64,000 bases of DNA, taken from positions 992,001 to 1,056,000 of the forward strand of contig NZ_JBLFER010000002.1 of assembly GCF_047345145.1 (NCBI RefSeq). Reading direction: 5' to 3'. The notes under the pieces were generated by a model. That model was not told where the DNA came from, made no database searches, and saw nothing but the letters and a program-made list of their open reading frames with translations. The position numbers and the translations under genes were made by a program. Shown here piece by piece: positions 24,577 through 33,315 of this stretch. This stretch comes from Maribacter_C sp047345145. Lineage in GTDB: Bacteria > Bacteroidota > Bacteroidia > Flavobacteriales > Flavobacteriaceae. Positions within the stretch are counted from its first letter, which is position 1. Each line of letters opens with the position of its first letter.

Positions 24577-25851
24577 CTACAGTAATCTACGAATGTAATC
24601 GACTATTTGGACGCTTGCACCTTTATTTTTAGCGATGTAATTAGCATTAATTTCACCGGCTTCTTGGAGTAATTTTGGACTGTCAAGAATTTTTTTCAAC
24701 TGCTCATTGAAACTCCATTGATCGCAGATAGGTAGCAAACCCTTGAGAGAAACTAGGTCTTCAGCTTCCTTGAATCCTGAATAATTAGGGCCAATAATAA
24801 CCGGAATTCCGAAAACCGCGGGTTCTAAGGTATTGTGAAGCCCCGTTGCAAAACCGCCACCAACATAAGCTATATCGGCATAGCTATATATTTTAGTTAG
24901 CATTCCTATCGTATCAACTATAAGAACTTCAAAGTTTCCTATGGTTTCTTCGTCAAGTTTAGAATAGATGGCAGTTTTCTTTGTTATAGAGCCTGCTAAA
25001 CCTAAAATTTTATCAGTTTTAATCGTATGAGGAGCAAGAATAAATTTTAAATTTTTCGGAGCGTGATTGATATAGTCAACAAGAATGGCCTCATCTTCGG
25101 GCCAAGTGCTTCCAGCAACAAAGCATTGACGATCTTTCTTGAATTTTTTGATGAATGACAGTTCATTATCCCTTTCTAAAATTTCTGAAACACGATCTAG
25201 TCTGGTATCTCCAGAAATGTGTACATTTTTTATTTGAATTGATTCCAACAACAGTTTTGAACTTTCGTCTTGCACAAAAAAATGGGTAAAACTTGCCAAA
25301 GCCTTTCGCATAAAACTTCCATACCACTTAAAATAGATCTGTTTTTTTTTAAAAAGAGCAGAAACTAATACTGATGGAATTTTTCTAGTGTTTAATTCAT
25401 TTAAAAAATTTGGCCATATTTCGTATTTCACGAAAATCACCAATTCCAGATTTGCTAATTCTACAAATCGCCTTGCATTCTGTTTCGTATCTATTGGGAG
25501 ATAAGTGACAAGGTCTGCAGCACTAGTATTCTTTTTAACTTCATAACCAGAGGGTGAAAAAAACGTTACTAGAATTTTATATGAAGGAAATTCATACCTC
25601 AGTTTTTCAATTATAGGAAGTCCTTGTTCAAATTCGCCAAGCGATGCCGCATGCATCCATATGACCTTATCAGTTTCAGAAATGGCATCTTGTAGTTCAG
25701 AAAATATATCATTCCTTCCATCGACAAAAAGTTTCATCTTTGAATTAAAGAGCGCCGCAATTTTCAAGTGAAACCAGGCAATGTGAGCTATCAGATTGTA
25801 GATAAAATTCAAATCAGAAATCTTTGCAACGAAAATACACTTCTTTGGCAT
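24577..25851 (-). CDS. kdtA: 3-deoxy-D-manno-octulosonic acid (Kdo) transferase
   Basis: Up to 424 residues. The family usually starts near 'LNFIYNLIAHIAWFHLKIAALFN' (membrane-anchor helix), so a TTG at 25812 could be the true start and the first 13 residues an over-extension. The catalytic region has 'MHAASLGEFEQGLPI' with the nucleophile-activating Glu. The C-terminal GT-B half shows 'AGSTWPEDEAILVDY', 'YVGGGFATGLHNTLEPAVFGIPVI' and 'GPNYSGFKEAEDL'. The enzyme adds Kdo to lipid A at the inner membrane. It is divergent from the DegT aminotransferase gene. Confidence 0.94.
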   Translation of the reverse strand: MPKKCIFVAKISDLNFIYNLIAHIAWFHLKIAALFNSKMKLFVDGRNDIFSELQDAISETDKVIWMHAASLGEFEQGLPIIEKLRYEFPSYKILVTFFSPSGYEVKKNTSAADLVTYLPIDTKQNARRFVELANLELVIFVKYEIWPNFLNELNTRKIPSVLVSALFKKKQIYFKWYGSFMRKALASFTHFFVQDESSKLLLESIQIKNVHISGDTRLDRVSEILERDNELSFIKKFKKDRQCFVAGSTWPEDEAILVDYINHAPKNLKFILAPHTIKTDKILGLAGSITKKTAIYSKLDEETIGNFEVLIVDTIGMLTKIYSYADIAYVGGGFATGLHNTLEPAVFGIPVIIGPNYSGFKEAEDLVSLKGLLPICDQWSFNEQLKKILDSPKLLQEAGEINANYIAKNKGASVQIVDYIRRLL

Positions 25852-25873
25852 AAAATCATTGAGAGTGGTTTTG

Positions 25874-25881
25874 TATTTTTG
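25874..25881 (+). promoter_or_regulatory. -7 box (TATTTTTG) of the DegT aminotransferase gene
   Basis: TATTTTTG matches TAnnTTTG and lies 48 bp before ATG 25930, in the divergent kdtA/aminotransferase interval. A TTTG at 25846-25849 is 24 bp upstream. Confidence 0.45.
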
Positions 25882-25929
25882 ACATCGGATAAGTCGTAGA
25901 ACTTTCCATTGTTAACAAAACCCATCTTC

Positions 25930-27084
25930 ATGAAGAAAATTCAAATGGTAGATCTAAAGGGTCAATACCACGAAATTAAAGATCAAGTAAATACAGCAAT
26001 TGACAACATTTTAGAGACTTCAGCTTTTATCAATGGGCCTGATGTAAAAGAGTTTCAAAAGGAATTGGAAGGGTATCTTAATGTAAAACATGTGATTCCC
26101 TGCGCAAATGGCACAGATGCGCTGCAGATTGCGATGATGGGATTAGGATTGAAACCAGGAGATGAGGTTATCACGGCAGATTTTACGTTTGCGGCAACCG
26201 TAGAGGTAATTGCTTTATTACAGTTGACACCAGTTTTGGTTGATGTTGAATCCGATACTTTTAATATAGATATTGAAGCCGTTAAAAAGGCGATTACTCC
26301 AAAAACCAAAGCTATTGTTCCAGTGCATTTGTTTGGTCAATGTTCAAATATGGATGCTATTATGAATATAGCTGAAGAACATAATCTTTTTGTAATAGAA
26401 GATACTGCCCAAGCGATTGGAGCAAACCATACTTCTGCTAGTGGTAAAAAGCAAAAAGCAGGAACTATAGGCCACGTTGGCTCAACGTCTTTCTTTCCTT
26501 CAAAAAATTTAGGATGTTACGGAGATGGTGGTGCAATTTTCACCAATGATGATGAGCTAGCACATACTCTAAGAGGAATGGTGAATCACGGAATGTATGT
26601 GCGTTATCACCATGATGTAGTTGGAGTGAATTCGAGATTAGATACGATTCAGGCGGCAGTTCTAAGGGCTAAGTTGCCTAAGTTAGATGAATATTGTGAT
26701 GCACGAAGAGAGGCAGCTCGAAAATATAATGCTGCATTCGCAGGACAAGAAAATATGATAACTCCCAAGACGGTAAATGGTTGTGAAGGAATCTGCGATA
26801 CATGTGATTGTCATGTTTTTCATCAATATACTTTGAAAATCACAAACGGAAAACGAGATGCTTTGGTTGAACATTTTAAGGAAAAAGGTATTCCTTGCGG
26901 GGTTTATTACCCTATTCCACTGCACAGGCAGAAGGCATATTTGGATGACCGATATAGGGAAGAAGATTTTCCAGTAACCAATCAATTGGTAAAAGAAGTA
27001 ATTTCTTTGCCCATGCATACGGAGTTAGATAATGAACAGATCGATTACATTACTTCTACCCTCATTGGTTTCGTAAATGGTTAA
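25930..27084 (+). CDS. DegT/DnrJ/EryC1/StrS family aminotransferase
   Basis: 384 residues from ATG 25930 ('MKKIQMVDLKGQYHEIK'); the TTG at 25909 gives a poor N-terminus. PLP-fold landmarks are 'CANGTDALQIAMMGLGLKPGDEV', 'DFTFAATVEVI', 'VPVHLFGQ', 'IEDTAQAIGA' and 'SFFPSKNLGCYGDGGAI', whose Lys should bind PLP. Near residues 280-290 a short Cys-rich insert 'GCEGICDTCDCH' is present. Family members transaminate nucleotide sugars; the following galE gene suggests a surface-glycan sugar pathway. The exact sugar is unknown. Confidence 0.93.
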   Translation: MKKIQMVDLKGQYHEIKDQVNTAIDNILETSAFINGPDVKEFQKELEGYLNVKHVIPCANGTDALQIAMMGLGLKPGDEVITADFTFAATVEVIALLQLTPVLVDVESDTFNIDIEAVKKAITPKTKAIVPVHLFGQCSNMDAIMNIAEEHNLFVIEDTAQAIGANHTSASGKKQKAGTIGHVGSTSFFPSKNLGCYGDGGAIFTNDDELAHTLRGMVNHGMYVRYHHDVVGVNSRLDTIQAAVLRAKLPKLDEYCDARREAARKYNAAFAGQENMITPKTVNGCEGICDTCDCHVFHQYTLKITNGKRDALVEHFKEKGIPCGVYYPIPLHRQKAYLDDRYREEDFPVTNQLVKEVISLPMHTELDNEQIDYITSTLIGFVNG

Positions 27085-27137
27085 TACTATGCTATGATTT
27101 GTTTAGAGGTTAAAAACAATCATTAAAAAAGGAATAA

Positions 27138-28160
27138 ATGAAGATTCTCGTAACAGGAGGTTTAGGTTTTATAGGTTCACATACCGTTGTAGAATTGCAA
27201 AACGAAGGTTTTGAAGTTGTTGTCATTGATGACTGCTCGAATTCTTCTGAAGAAGTTTTGGAGGGGATTAAAGCAATCACCGGAAAGACTCCAATCTTTG
27301 AAAAATTAGACCTTAAAGAAAAAAATGATGTTGAAGATTTTTTTCAAAGACATCATGATCTCGCTGGAGTTATTCATTTTGCAGCTTCGAAAGCAGTTGG
27401 GGAGAGTGTTGAAAGACCCTTATTGTATTACGAGAACAATATTGGAACCCTTGTTTATATATTGAAAGAACTTTCTAAGAAGAACCGTTCCAATTTTATT
27501 TTTAGTTCTTCATGTACAGTTTATGGGCAAGCTGATGAAATGCCAATTACTGAGAATGCACCTGTAAAAACTGCTGAGTCTCCCTATGGGAATACCAAAC
27601 AAATGGGTGAGGAAATCATTGCAGATACTTGTAAAGTTACAGAGGGTCTGAATGCGATCGCACTTCGTTACTTTAACCCTATGGGTGCGCACCCGAGTGC
27701 TGAAATAGGGGAGTTGCCTTTAGGAGTTCCTCAAAATTTGGTTCCTTTTATTACGCAAACCGGAATAGGAATTAGAGAGCAATTATCCGTTTACGGAGAT
27801 AACTATCCGACAGAAGATGGTACAGCTGTTCGTGACTATATTTATGTTGTTGATTTAGCAAAAGCCCATGTAATTGCTTTAAAGCGCTTGCTAGAAAACA
27901 AGAACGAAGATAACTATGAAGTATTTAATGTAGGTACAGGTAAGGGTAGTTCCGTTTTAGACGTTGTTCAGAGTTTTGAACGTGTTTCTGGTAAAAAATT
28001 GAATTATAAAATTGTTGATAGAAGGGTTGGTGATATTGTAACGGCTTATGCAGATACGACTAAGGCAAACGAAGTTTTAGGTTGGAAATCGGAATACACT
28101 CTAGATGAGGCTATGAAATCAGCTTGGGACTGGGAACAAAAGGTTCGAAGTAAGTCTTAA
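27138..28160 (+). CDS. galE: UDP-glucose 4-epimerase
   Basis: 340 residues, an extended short-chain dehydrogenase. The NAD motif is 'VTGGLGFIGSHT' at the N-terminus. The catalytic triad is visible as Ser in 'FIFSSSCTVYG' and Tyr-x-x-x-Lys in 'ESPYGNTK'. The substrate-site segments 'ALRYFNPMGAHPS' and 'YPTEDGTAVRDYIYVVDLA' are typical of GalE. It converts UDP-glucose and UDP-galactose for glycan synthesis. It lies 53 bp after the aminotransferase gene, probably in the same operon; a terminator follows. Confidence 0.95.
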   Translation: MKILVTGGLGFIGSHTVVELQNEGFEVVVIDDCSNSSEEVLEGIKAITGKTPIFEKLDLKEKNDVEDFFQRHHDLAGVIHFAASKAVGESVERPLLYYENNIGTLVYILKELSKKNRSNFIFSSSCTVYGQADEMPITENAPVKTAESPYGNTKQMGEEIIADTCKVTEGLNAIALRYFNPMGAHPSAEIGELPLGVPQNLVPFITQTGIGIREQLSVYGDNYPTEDGTAVRDYIYVVDLAKAHVIALKRLLENKNEDNYEVFNVGTGKGSSVLDVVQSFERVSGKKLNYKIVDRRVGDIVTAYADTTKANEVLGWKSEYTLDEAMKSAWDWEQKVRSKS

Positions 28161-28187
28161 GTTAAAAGGACATTTCAAAAGGAGTAC

Positions 28188-28224
28188 TGCCATGGAAATT
28201 TGTATATTTCATGGCATTTTTTAT
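28188..28224 (+). terminator. Terminator after galE
   Basis: Stem TGCCATGGAAAT / ATTTCATGGCA with one bulge and a 6-base loop, then TTTTTTA. It lies inside the region that would be the N-terminal extension of the next gene if the first ATG were used. Confidence 0.75.
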
Positions 28225-28239
28225 TTAAACCAACCTATC

Positions 28240-29514
28240 ATGAAAAAACTAGTCTTTGTTATCTCACTTTTCTCAATAACGCTTATTTCAGCCCAAGACA
28301 CGTATCTGCAGTGTGGAAATATTGTCGATACTGAATCTGGAAAAGTTTTAAAAGAAAAAACAATTGTTGTTTCAGGGAATAAAATCAAAAGCATCCAAAA
28401 CGGGTTTGTTAATGGTTCTGATAACGATAAAACAATTGACTTAAAAACGAAAACAGTACTACCCGGATTCATTGATATGCATGTACATATTGAAGGAGAA
28501 TCTAGTCCAACGAGATATATCGAGCGTTTTACGAAAAACCCAGCTGACGTTGCTTTTCAATCTACTGTTTATGCGGAAAGAACATTGATGGCTGGTTTTA
28601 CAACTGTGCGTGATTTAGGAGGTTCTGGTGTAAATATTGCTTTGCGAAATGCAATTAACAAAGGAACAATTAAAGGTCCTCGAATTTTTACTGCTGGCAA
28701 AACAATAGCTTCCACGGGAGGTCATGGCGACCCCACGAATGGAATGCGTGAAGATTTAAGAGGTAATCCTGGTCCAAAGGAAGGGGTGGTGAATTCCCCT
28801 GAAGATGGTAAAAAAGCAGTCCGCCAACGCTATAAAGACGGTTCCGATGTAATTAAAATTACAGCAACTGGCGGTGTGATGAGTGTTGCTAAAAATGGAC
28901 AAAATCCGCAGTTCACTATTGAGGAGATTAAGGCAATTGTGGCAACTGCAAAAGATTACGGAATGCTTACCGCCGCACATGCCCATGGTGATGAAGGAAT
29001 GCGCAGAGCAGTCGTAGCTGGAATCAAAACCATAGAACACGGTACTCTAATGGAAGAAGCTACAATGGACCTAATGGTAAAACATAACACCTATTTAGTG
29101 CCCACGATTTCTGCGGGAAAAGCAGCTGCAAAGATGGCTGATATTCCTGGCTACTTACCGCCAGTGGTTGCTAAGAAAGCACGTGAAATTGGTCCAGTTA
29201 GTCAAGTTACTTTTGGAAAGGCTTACAAGAAAGGAGTTCCCATTGCTTTTGGAACAGATGCAGGCGTTTCTCCGCACGGCGAAAATGGCAAAGAATTCGG
29301 CTTCATGCACGAAGCAGGAATGCCAATAATGAAAACGATTCAAGCGGCTACTGTGACAAACGCTGACCTTCTTGGAATGGCTAATGAACTTGGACAACTA
29401 AAAGAGGGATTTATTGCTGATATTGTCGCTGTTGATGAAGATCCAACGAAAAATGTGAATACGCTTGAAAAGGTCGTGTTCGTGATGAAGGAAGGTGTTG
29501 TTTACAAACAGTAA
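28240..29514 (+). CDS. Secreted amidohydrolase (imidazolonepropionase/Xaa-Pro dipeptidase type)
   Basis: 424 residues from ATG 28240; the earlier ATG at 28192 lies in the galE terminator. A Sec signal peptide (1-19, ending ISAQ) exports it. Amidohydrolase metal motifs are 'GFIDMHVHIEGE' (His-x-His), 'DVIKITATGG' (bridging Lys), 'TAAHAHGDEGM', 'TIEHGTLM' and 'AFGTDAGVSPHGEN' (catalytic Asp). Such enzymes hydrolyse proline dipeptides or cyclic amides; the substrate is not determined. Confidence 0.93.
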   Translation: MKKLVFVISLFSITLISAQDTYLQCGNIVDTESGKVLKEKTIVVSGNKIKSIQNGFVNGSDNDKTIDLKTKTVLPGFIDMHVHIEGESSPTRYIERFTKNPADVAFQSTVYAERTLMAGFTTVRDLGGSGVNIALRNAINKGTIKGPRIFTAGKTIASTGGHGDPTNGMREDLRGNPGPKEGVVNSPEDGKKAVRQRYKDGSDVIKITATGGVMSVAKNGQNPQFTIEEIKAIVATAKDYGMLTAAHAHGDEGMRRAVVAGIKTIEHGTLMEEATMDLMVKHNTYLVPTISAGKAAAKMADIPGYLPPVVAKKAREIGPVSQVTFGKAYKKGVPIAFGTDAGVSPHGENGKEFGFMHEAGMPIMKTIQAATVTNADLLGMANELGQLKEGFIADIVAVDEDPTKNVNTLEKVVFVMKEGVVYKQ

Positions 29515-29520
29515 TTAAAT

Positions 29521-29874
29521 ATGCTCCCAGACTTTTCGAATAGTGTTACTCTATTTCAAATAGCTCAAAAAGAACAATTGTATGACAAGCTAGTGAGTCA
29601 ATTGCAAAAGGATTTTGCCTTGGTAAATATTGATATCGATTTATTTTCTGATATCAAGTCCGATGCCTTAAAAACGATTCTTCGCGAAAAAATCTATTAT
29701 CTGATTTTAGAGAAATTCACAGAATACCTCAATCTACTTTATGTAATTGATGTACCTGAAAAGGCATTCAAAGAAATACATATGACTGATGCCGTTGAGG
29801 TAGCTGAACAAGTTACTTTTTTGGTGCTAAAAAGAGAGTTGCAAAAGGTTTGGTTGAAAGCGAAGTATGGCTGA
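29521..29874 (+). CDS. Conserved hypothetical protein, helical
   Basis: 117 residues, predicted mostly helical, no signal peptide or membrane segment. 'LQKDFALVNIDIDLFSDIKSDALKTILREKIYYLILEKFTEYLNLLYVIDV' includes alternating acidic and hydrophobic positions. It begins 7 bp after the amidohydrolase. I do not recognise a named family; the coding potential is good because the frame is full-length and composition resembles its neighbours. Confidence 0.7.
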   Translation: MLPDFSNSVTLFQIAQKEQLYDKLVSQLQKDFALVNIDIDLFSDIKSDALKTILREKIYYLILEKFTEYLNLLYVIDVPEKAFKEIHMTDAVEVAEQVTFLVLKRELQKVWLKAKYG

Positions 29875-29878
29875 TTTT

Positions 29879-30412
29879 TTAAAAATATACCCTGACAAAC
29901 GGAGTCCAAGCATTTAAATAGATGCTGTCTTGATTGTCATGTAAAACATTGTAGCGAATACCTACAGTTGCAAAACTTGTAGTATAGCCAGCGCCAATAA
30001 AAAGAGCCGGAGACCAATAATCACTTTCAAAAGTACCTCCAATGGTTTGTATGGAAGAGTTGACCCGCAACTGTTCAAATTCAGCTGATAGTTGTATTTG
30101 AGGAATTGGGTTTCCTAGAACAATAGCACTTGGGCCGTATGCCCAGAATTTTTGATTGTTGAATTTAAAAAAGTTCACATTAGCTCCAAGACCTGCGGCT
30201 ACATAATCGTTGAATTGATAAATCGCACTAGGTGCAATAGAACCGTTGAAGCCTCCATTTGAAAAGTTAAAGCCGATACCACCACCAAAACGGACTTTAT
30301 TCCAAAAGTCACTTTTTTGGGTGGGGTTTTGAGAAAAGCAAGAAAGACTTCCTGCGAAAAGACAAGCTCCAAAAAAGAGCATTTTTAAACCTGAGGGAAC
30401 AATTTTGTTCAT
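29879..30412 (-). CDS. Outer-membrane beta-barrel protein (porin-like)
   Basis: 177 residues. N-terminal signal peptide ends near residue 28 ('GSLSCFSQ'). The mature part alternates hydrophobic and polar residues with Gly-rich turns ('RFGGGIGFNFSNGGFNGSIAPSAIYQF', 'AAGLGANVNFF') and ends in Phe ('PFVRVYF'), as an eight-strand OmpA-type barrel should. It is divergent from sucA. Automated names such as 'alpha-ketoglutarate decarboxylase' sometimes given to this family reflect position only. Confidence 0.8.
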   Translation of the reverse strand: MNKIVPSGLKMLFFGACLFAGSLSCFSQNPTQKSDFWNKVRFGGGIGFNFSNGGFNGSIAPSAIYQFNDYVAAGLGANVNFFKFNNQKFWAYGPSAIVLGNPIPQIQLSAEFEQLRVNSSIQTIGGTFESDYWSPALFIGAGYTTSFATVGIRYNVLHDNQDSIYLNAWTPFVRVYF

Positions 30413-30471
30413 AATATTCGTTTTTTAGTAACTAATACATTCCAAGATACATCCAGAAATGGGAAATATCG

Positions 30472-30479
30472 TATTTTTG
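30472..30479 (+). promoter_or_regulatory. -7 box (TATTTTTG) of sucA
   Basis: TATTTTTG matches TAnnTTTG and sits 34 bp before the sucA ATG in the 101-bp divergent gap. No clear -33 TTG seen. Confidence 0.45.
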
Positions 30480-30513
30480 ATAAGAATTTCTTCCAAAGAG
30501 AGACAAAATTTTT

Positions 30514-33294
30514 ATGGATAAATATTCCTTTTTAAACGCTGCACATACTTCTTTTTTTGCAGAATTATACGATAAGTATTTAACAAGTCCCGATAGTGTT
30601 GAGCCTAGTTGGCGTGCTTTTTTTCAAGGTTATGATTTTGGAATGGAAAGTTCTTTAGATGAGCTTGACCTTCCATCGGCAAATGGAGCAGTTGCTATTC
30701 CGCAATCACTTCAAAAAGAGTTTCAAGTGGTGAAACTTATTGATGGGTATCGAAGCAGAGGACATTTATTTACTAGAACGAATCCAGTTCGTGAAAGGCG
30801 TAAATATGTGCCTACACTTGAAATCGAGAATTTTGGATTAAATGATGCGGATTTGGATACCGTTTTTACTGCGGGAGAAATATTGGGCATTGGCCCAAGT
30901 TCGTTGCGTAAAATAATTCAGCATTTGACCAATATCTATTGTGATGCCATTGGTGTTGAGTATATGTATATTCGAAAACCTGAGCGTGTAAAATGGATTC
31001 AAAACTGGATTAATGTCAACGATAACCAGCCAAATTACGATAGTGAAAGAAAGAAACATATTCTTAAAAAGTTAAGTCAAGCGGTTTCTTTTGAGAGCTT
31101 TTTACACACAAAATATGTGGGTCAAAAGCGTTTTTCTTTGGAGGGGAACGAATCTCTTATTCCGGGCTTAGATGCCATTGTTGAGCGCGCAGCTGAAATG
31201 GGTGTTGAGCAATTCGTAATGGGGATGGCGCACAGAGGGCGTTTGAATGTATTGACGAATATTTTTGGCAAAGCAGCGAAGGATATTTTTAGCGAGTTTG
31301 ATGGTAAAGATTATGAGCAGGAAATCTTTGATGGCGACGTAAAATATCACTTAGGATGGACCTCAGACAGAAAGTCCGATAACGGCAACAAGATTAAAAT
31401 GAATATCGCACCGAACCCTTCGCATTTGGAGACGGTAGGAGCAGTTGTTGAAGGAATTGCACGAGCAAAGCAAGATTCACAATATGCTGATGATTTCTCT
31501 AAAGTACTTCCGATTGTGGTGCATGGAGATGCTGCCATTGCCGGTCAAGGTTTGATTTATGAGCTAGTGCAAATGGCGACCCTCGACGGTTATAAAACCA
31601 ACGGAACCATTCATATTGTCGTGAATAACCAAATCGGTTTTACTACGAATTATTTAGATGCAAGGTCATCGACCTATTGTACTGATGTAGGTAAGGTTAC
31701 TTTGAGTCCGGTATTGCATGTAAATGCTGATGATGCAGAGGCTGTTGTTCATGCTTCCCTTTTTGCTTTGGAGTATCGAATGCGTTTCAATAGAGATGTT
31801 TTCTTAGATTTATTAGGATACCGTAAATATGGCCATAACGAAGGTGATGAACCTCGTTTTACGCAACCAAAATTATATAAGGCGATTGCTAAACATTCAA
31901 ATCCTAGGGATATCTATGCGGCAAAATTAATCGCTGAAGGTGTTATTGATGATGGCTATGTGAAGCAACTTGAAAATGAGTATAAAGCTTCGCTGGAAGA
32001 AGAATTAGAAGATTCCCGAAAAGAAGACAAAACAATCATTACACCATTTATGGCCGATGAATGGAAAGGCTTCGAAAATGTTCGTGAATGGGAAATGATG
32101 GATGCGGTTGATACCAAATTCAATAAGAAAAAACTAACGGCGATTGCAAAAGTTATTACCGAACTACCCGAAGACAAGAAGTTCTTGCGTAAAGTGGAGA
32201 AATTAGTAAACGACCGTCGAAAAATGTTCTTCGAAAATGATAAACTTGATTGGGCGATGGGCGAACTTTTGGCCTATGGAAGTTTATTAGAAGAAGGCTA
32301 TGGAGTTCGAATTTCAGGACAAGATGTAGAACGAGGAACCTTTTCTCACCGTCATGCAGTAATGAAAGTTGAGGAAAGTGAAGAAGAAGTATTGTTGTTA
32401 AATCATCTTTCTGATAAGCAGGGGAATTTCCAAATTTATAATTCCCTTTTATCCGAATATGGAGTTGTAGGATTTGATTATGGCTATGCCATGGCCAGTC
32501 CGAATACCTTGACCATCTGGGAAGCTCAGTTTGGAGATTTTAGCAATGGTGCTCAAATCATGATTGACCAATACATTTCTGCAGCAGAAGACAAATGGAA
32601 ATTGCAAAACGGATTGGTAATGTTATTGCCTCATGGCTATGAAGGTCAGGGCGCAGAACATTCATCAGCTCGAATGGAGCGTTACTTACAGCTTTGCGCT
32701 AGAGACAATATGTATATTGCTGATTGTACTACTCCAGCGAATATGTTTCATTTGTTAAGAAGACAAATGAAGGTAAACTTTAGAAAGCCTTTGATTGTAT
32801 TTACTCCGAAAAGTCTGTTGCGTCATCCAAAGGCTGTTTCGACTGTTGACGAATTAACATCAGGCAGTTTTCAAGAAGTAATTGACGACGCTTCGGCCGA
32901 TGTAAAGAAGGTAAAGACTCTGGCTTTCTGTACAGGTAAATTCTATTATGATTTAATTGCCGCAAGAGAAGAACATAAGAGAGATGATGTTGCCCTAGTT
33001 AGGGTTGAACAATTATTTCCTGTACCAGCTGATGAAATGCAAGCGGCAATTAAGAAATACAAAAATGCTGACGATTTGGTTTGGGCACAAGAGGAGCCAA
33101 AGAATATGGGTGCATGGAGTCATATGTTGATGCATTTTGAAGGTGCTAGTAAATTTAGAGTGGCATCGCGACGCTTTTATGCTTCGCCAGCTGCAGGTAG
33201 TTCTGTGCGATCGAAGAAGCGTCATCAGCAAGTCATTGATTATGTTTTTGACAAGACAAAAAGTAATATGACACTAACAACAAAGAAAAAATAA
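30514..33294 (+). CDS. sucA: 2-oxoglutarate dehydrogenase E1 component
   Basis: 926 residues, the usual length. The opening 'FLNAAHTSFFAELYDKYLTSPDSVEPSWRAFF' is the SucA N-terminal E2-binding segment. 'DGYRSRGHLFTRTNP', 'GMAHRGRLNVLTNIF', the thiamine-diphosphate region 'VHGDAAIAGQGLIYE' to 'VVNNQIGFTTN', and 'YRKYGHNEGDEPRFTQP' are clear. The C-terminal transketolase-like half has 'GQDVERGTFSHRHAV' and 'LLPHGYEGQGAEHSSARMER'. It decarboxylates 2-oxoglutarate in the TCA cycle and is followed by sucB after 21 bp. Confidence 0.97.
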   Translation: MDKYSFLNAAHTSFFAELYDKYLTSPDSVEPSWRAFFQGYDFGMESSLDELDLPSANGAVAIPQSLQKEFQVVKLIDGYRSRGHLFTRTNPVRERRKYVPTLEIENFGLNDADLDTVFTAGEILGIGPSSLRKIIQHLTNIYCDAIGVEYMYIRKPERVKWIQNWINVNDNQPNYDSERKKHILKKLSQAVSFESFLHTKYVGQKRFSLEGNESLIPGLDAIVERAAEMGVEQFVMGMAHRGRLNVLTNIFGKAAKDIFSEFDGKDYEQEIFDGDVKYHLGWTSDRKSDNGNKIKMNIAPNPSHLETVGAVVEGIARAKQDSQYADDFSKVLPIVVHGDAAIAGQGLIYELVQMATLDGYKTNGTIHIVVNNQIGFTTNYLDARSSTYCTDVGKVTLSPVLHVNADDAEAVVHASLFALEYRMRFNRDVFLDLLGYRKYGHNEGDEPRFTQPKLYKAIAKHSNPRDIYAAKLIAEGVIDDGYVKQLENEYKASLEEELEDSRKEDKTIITPFMADEWKGFENVREWEMMDAVDTKFNKKKLTAIAKVITELPEDKKFLRKVEKLVNDRRKMFFENDKLDWAMGELLAYGSLLEEGYGVRISGQDVERGTFSHRHAVMKVEESEEEVLLLNHLSDKQGNFQIYNSLLSEYGVVGFDYGYAMASPNTLTIWEAQFGDFSNGAQIMIDQYISAAEDKWKLQNGLVMLLPHGYEGQGAEHSSARMERYLQLCARDNMYIADCTTPANMFHLLRRQMKVNFRKPLIVFTPKSLLRHPKAVSTVDELTSGSFQEVIDDASADVKKVKTLAFCTGKFYYDLIAAREEHKRDDVALVRVEQLFPVPADEMQAAIKKYKNADDLVWAQEEPKNMGAWSHMLMHFEGASKFRVASRRFYASPAAGSSVRSKKRHQQVIDYVFDKTKSNMTLTTKKK

Positions 33295-33315
33295 TATAGC
33301 TAACGATAGATTATT

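Noticed and set aside
24577..28160. Polysaccharide (capsule) biosynthesis locus
   Set aside because: Only kdtA, one DegT aminotransferase and galE are present; there is no flippase, polymerase or glycosyltransferase set.
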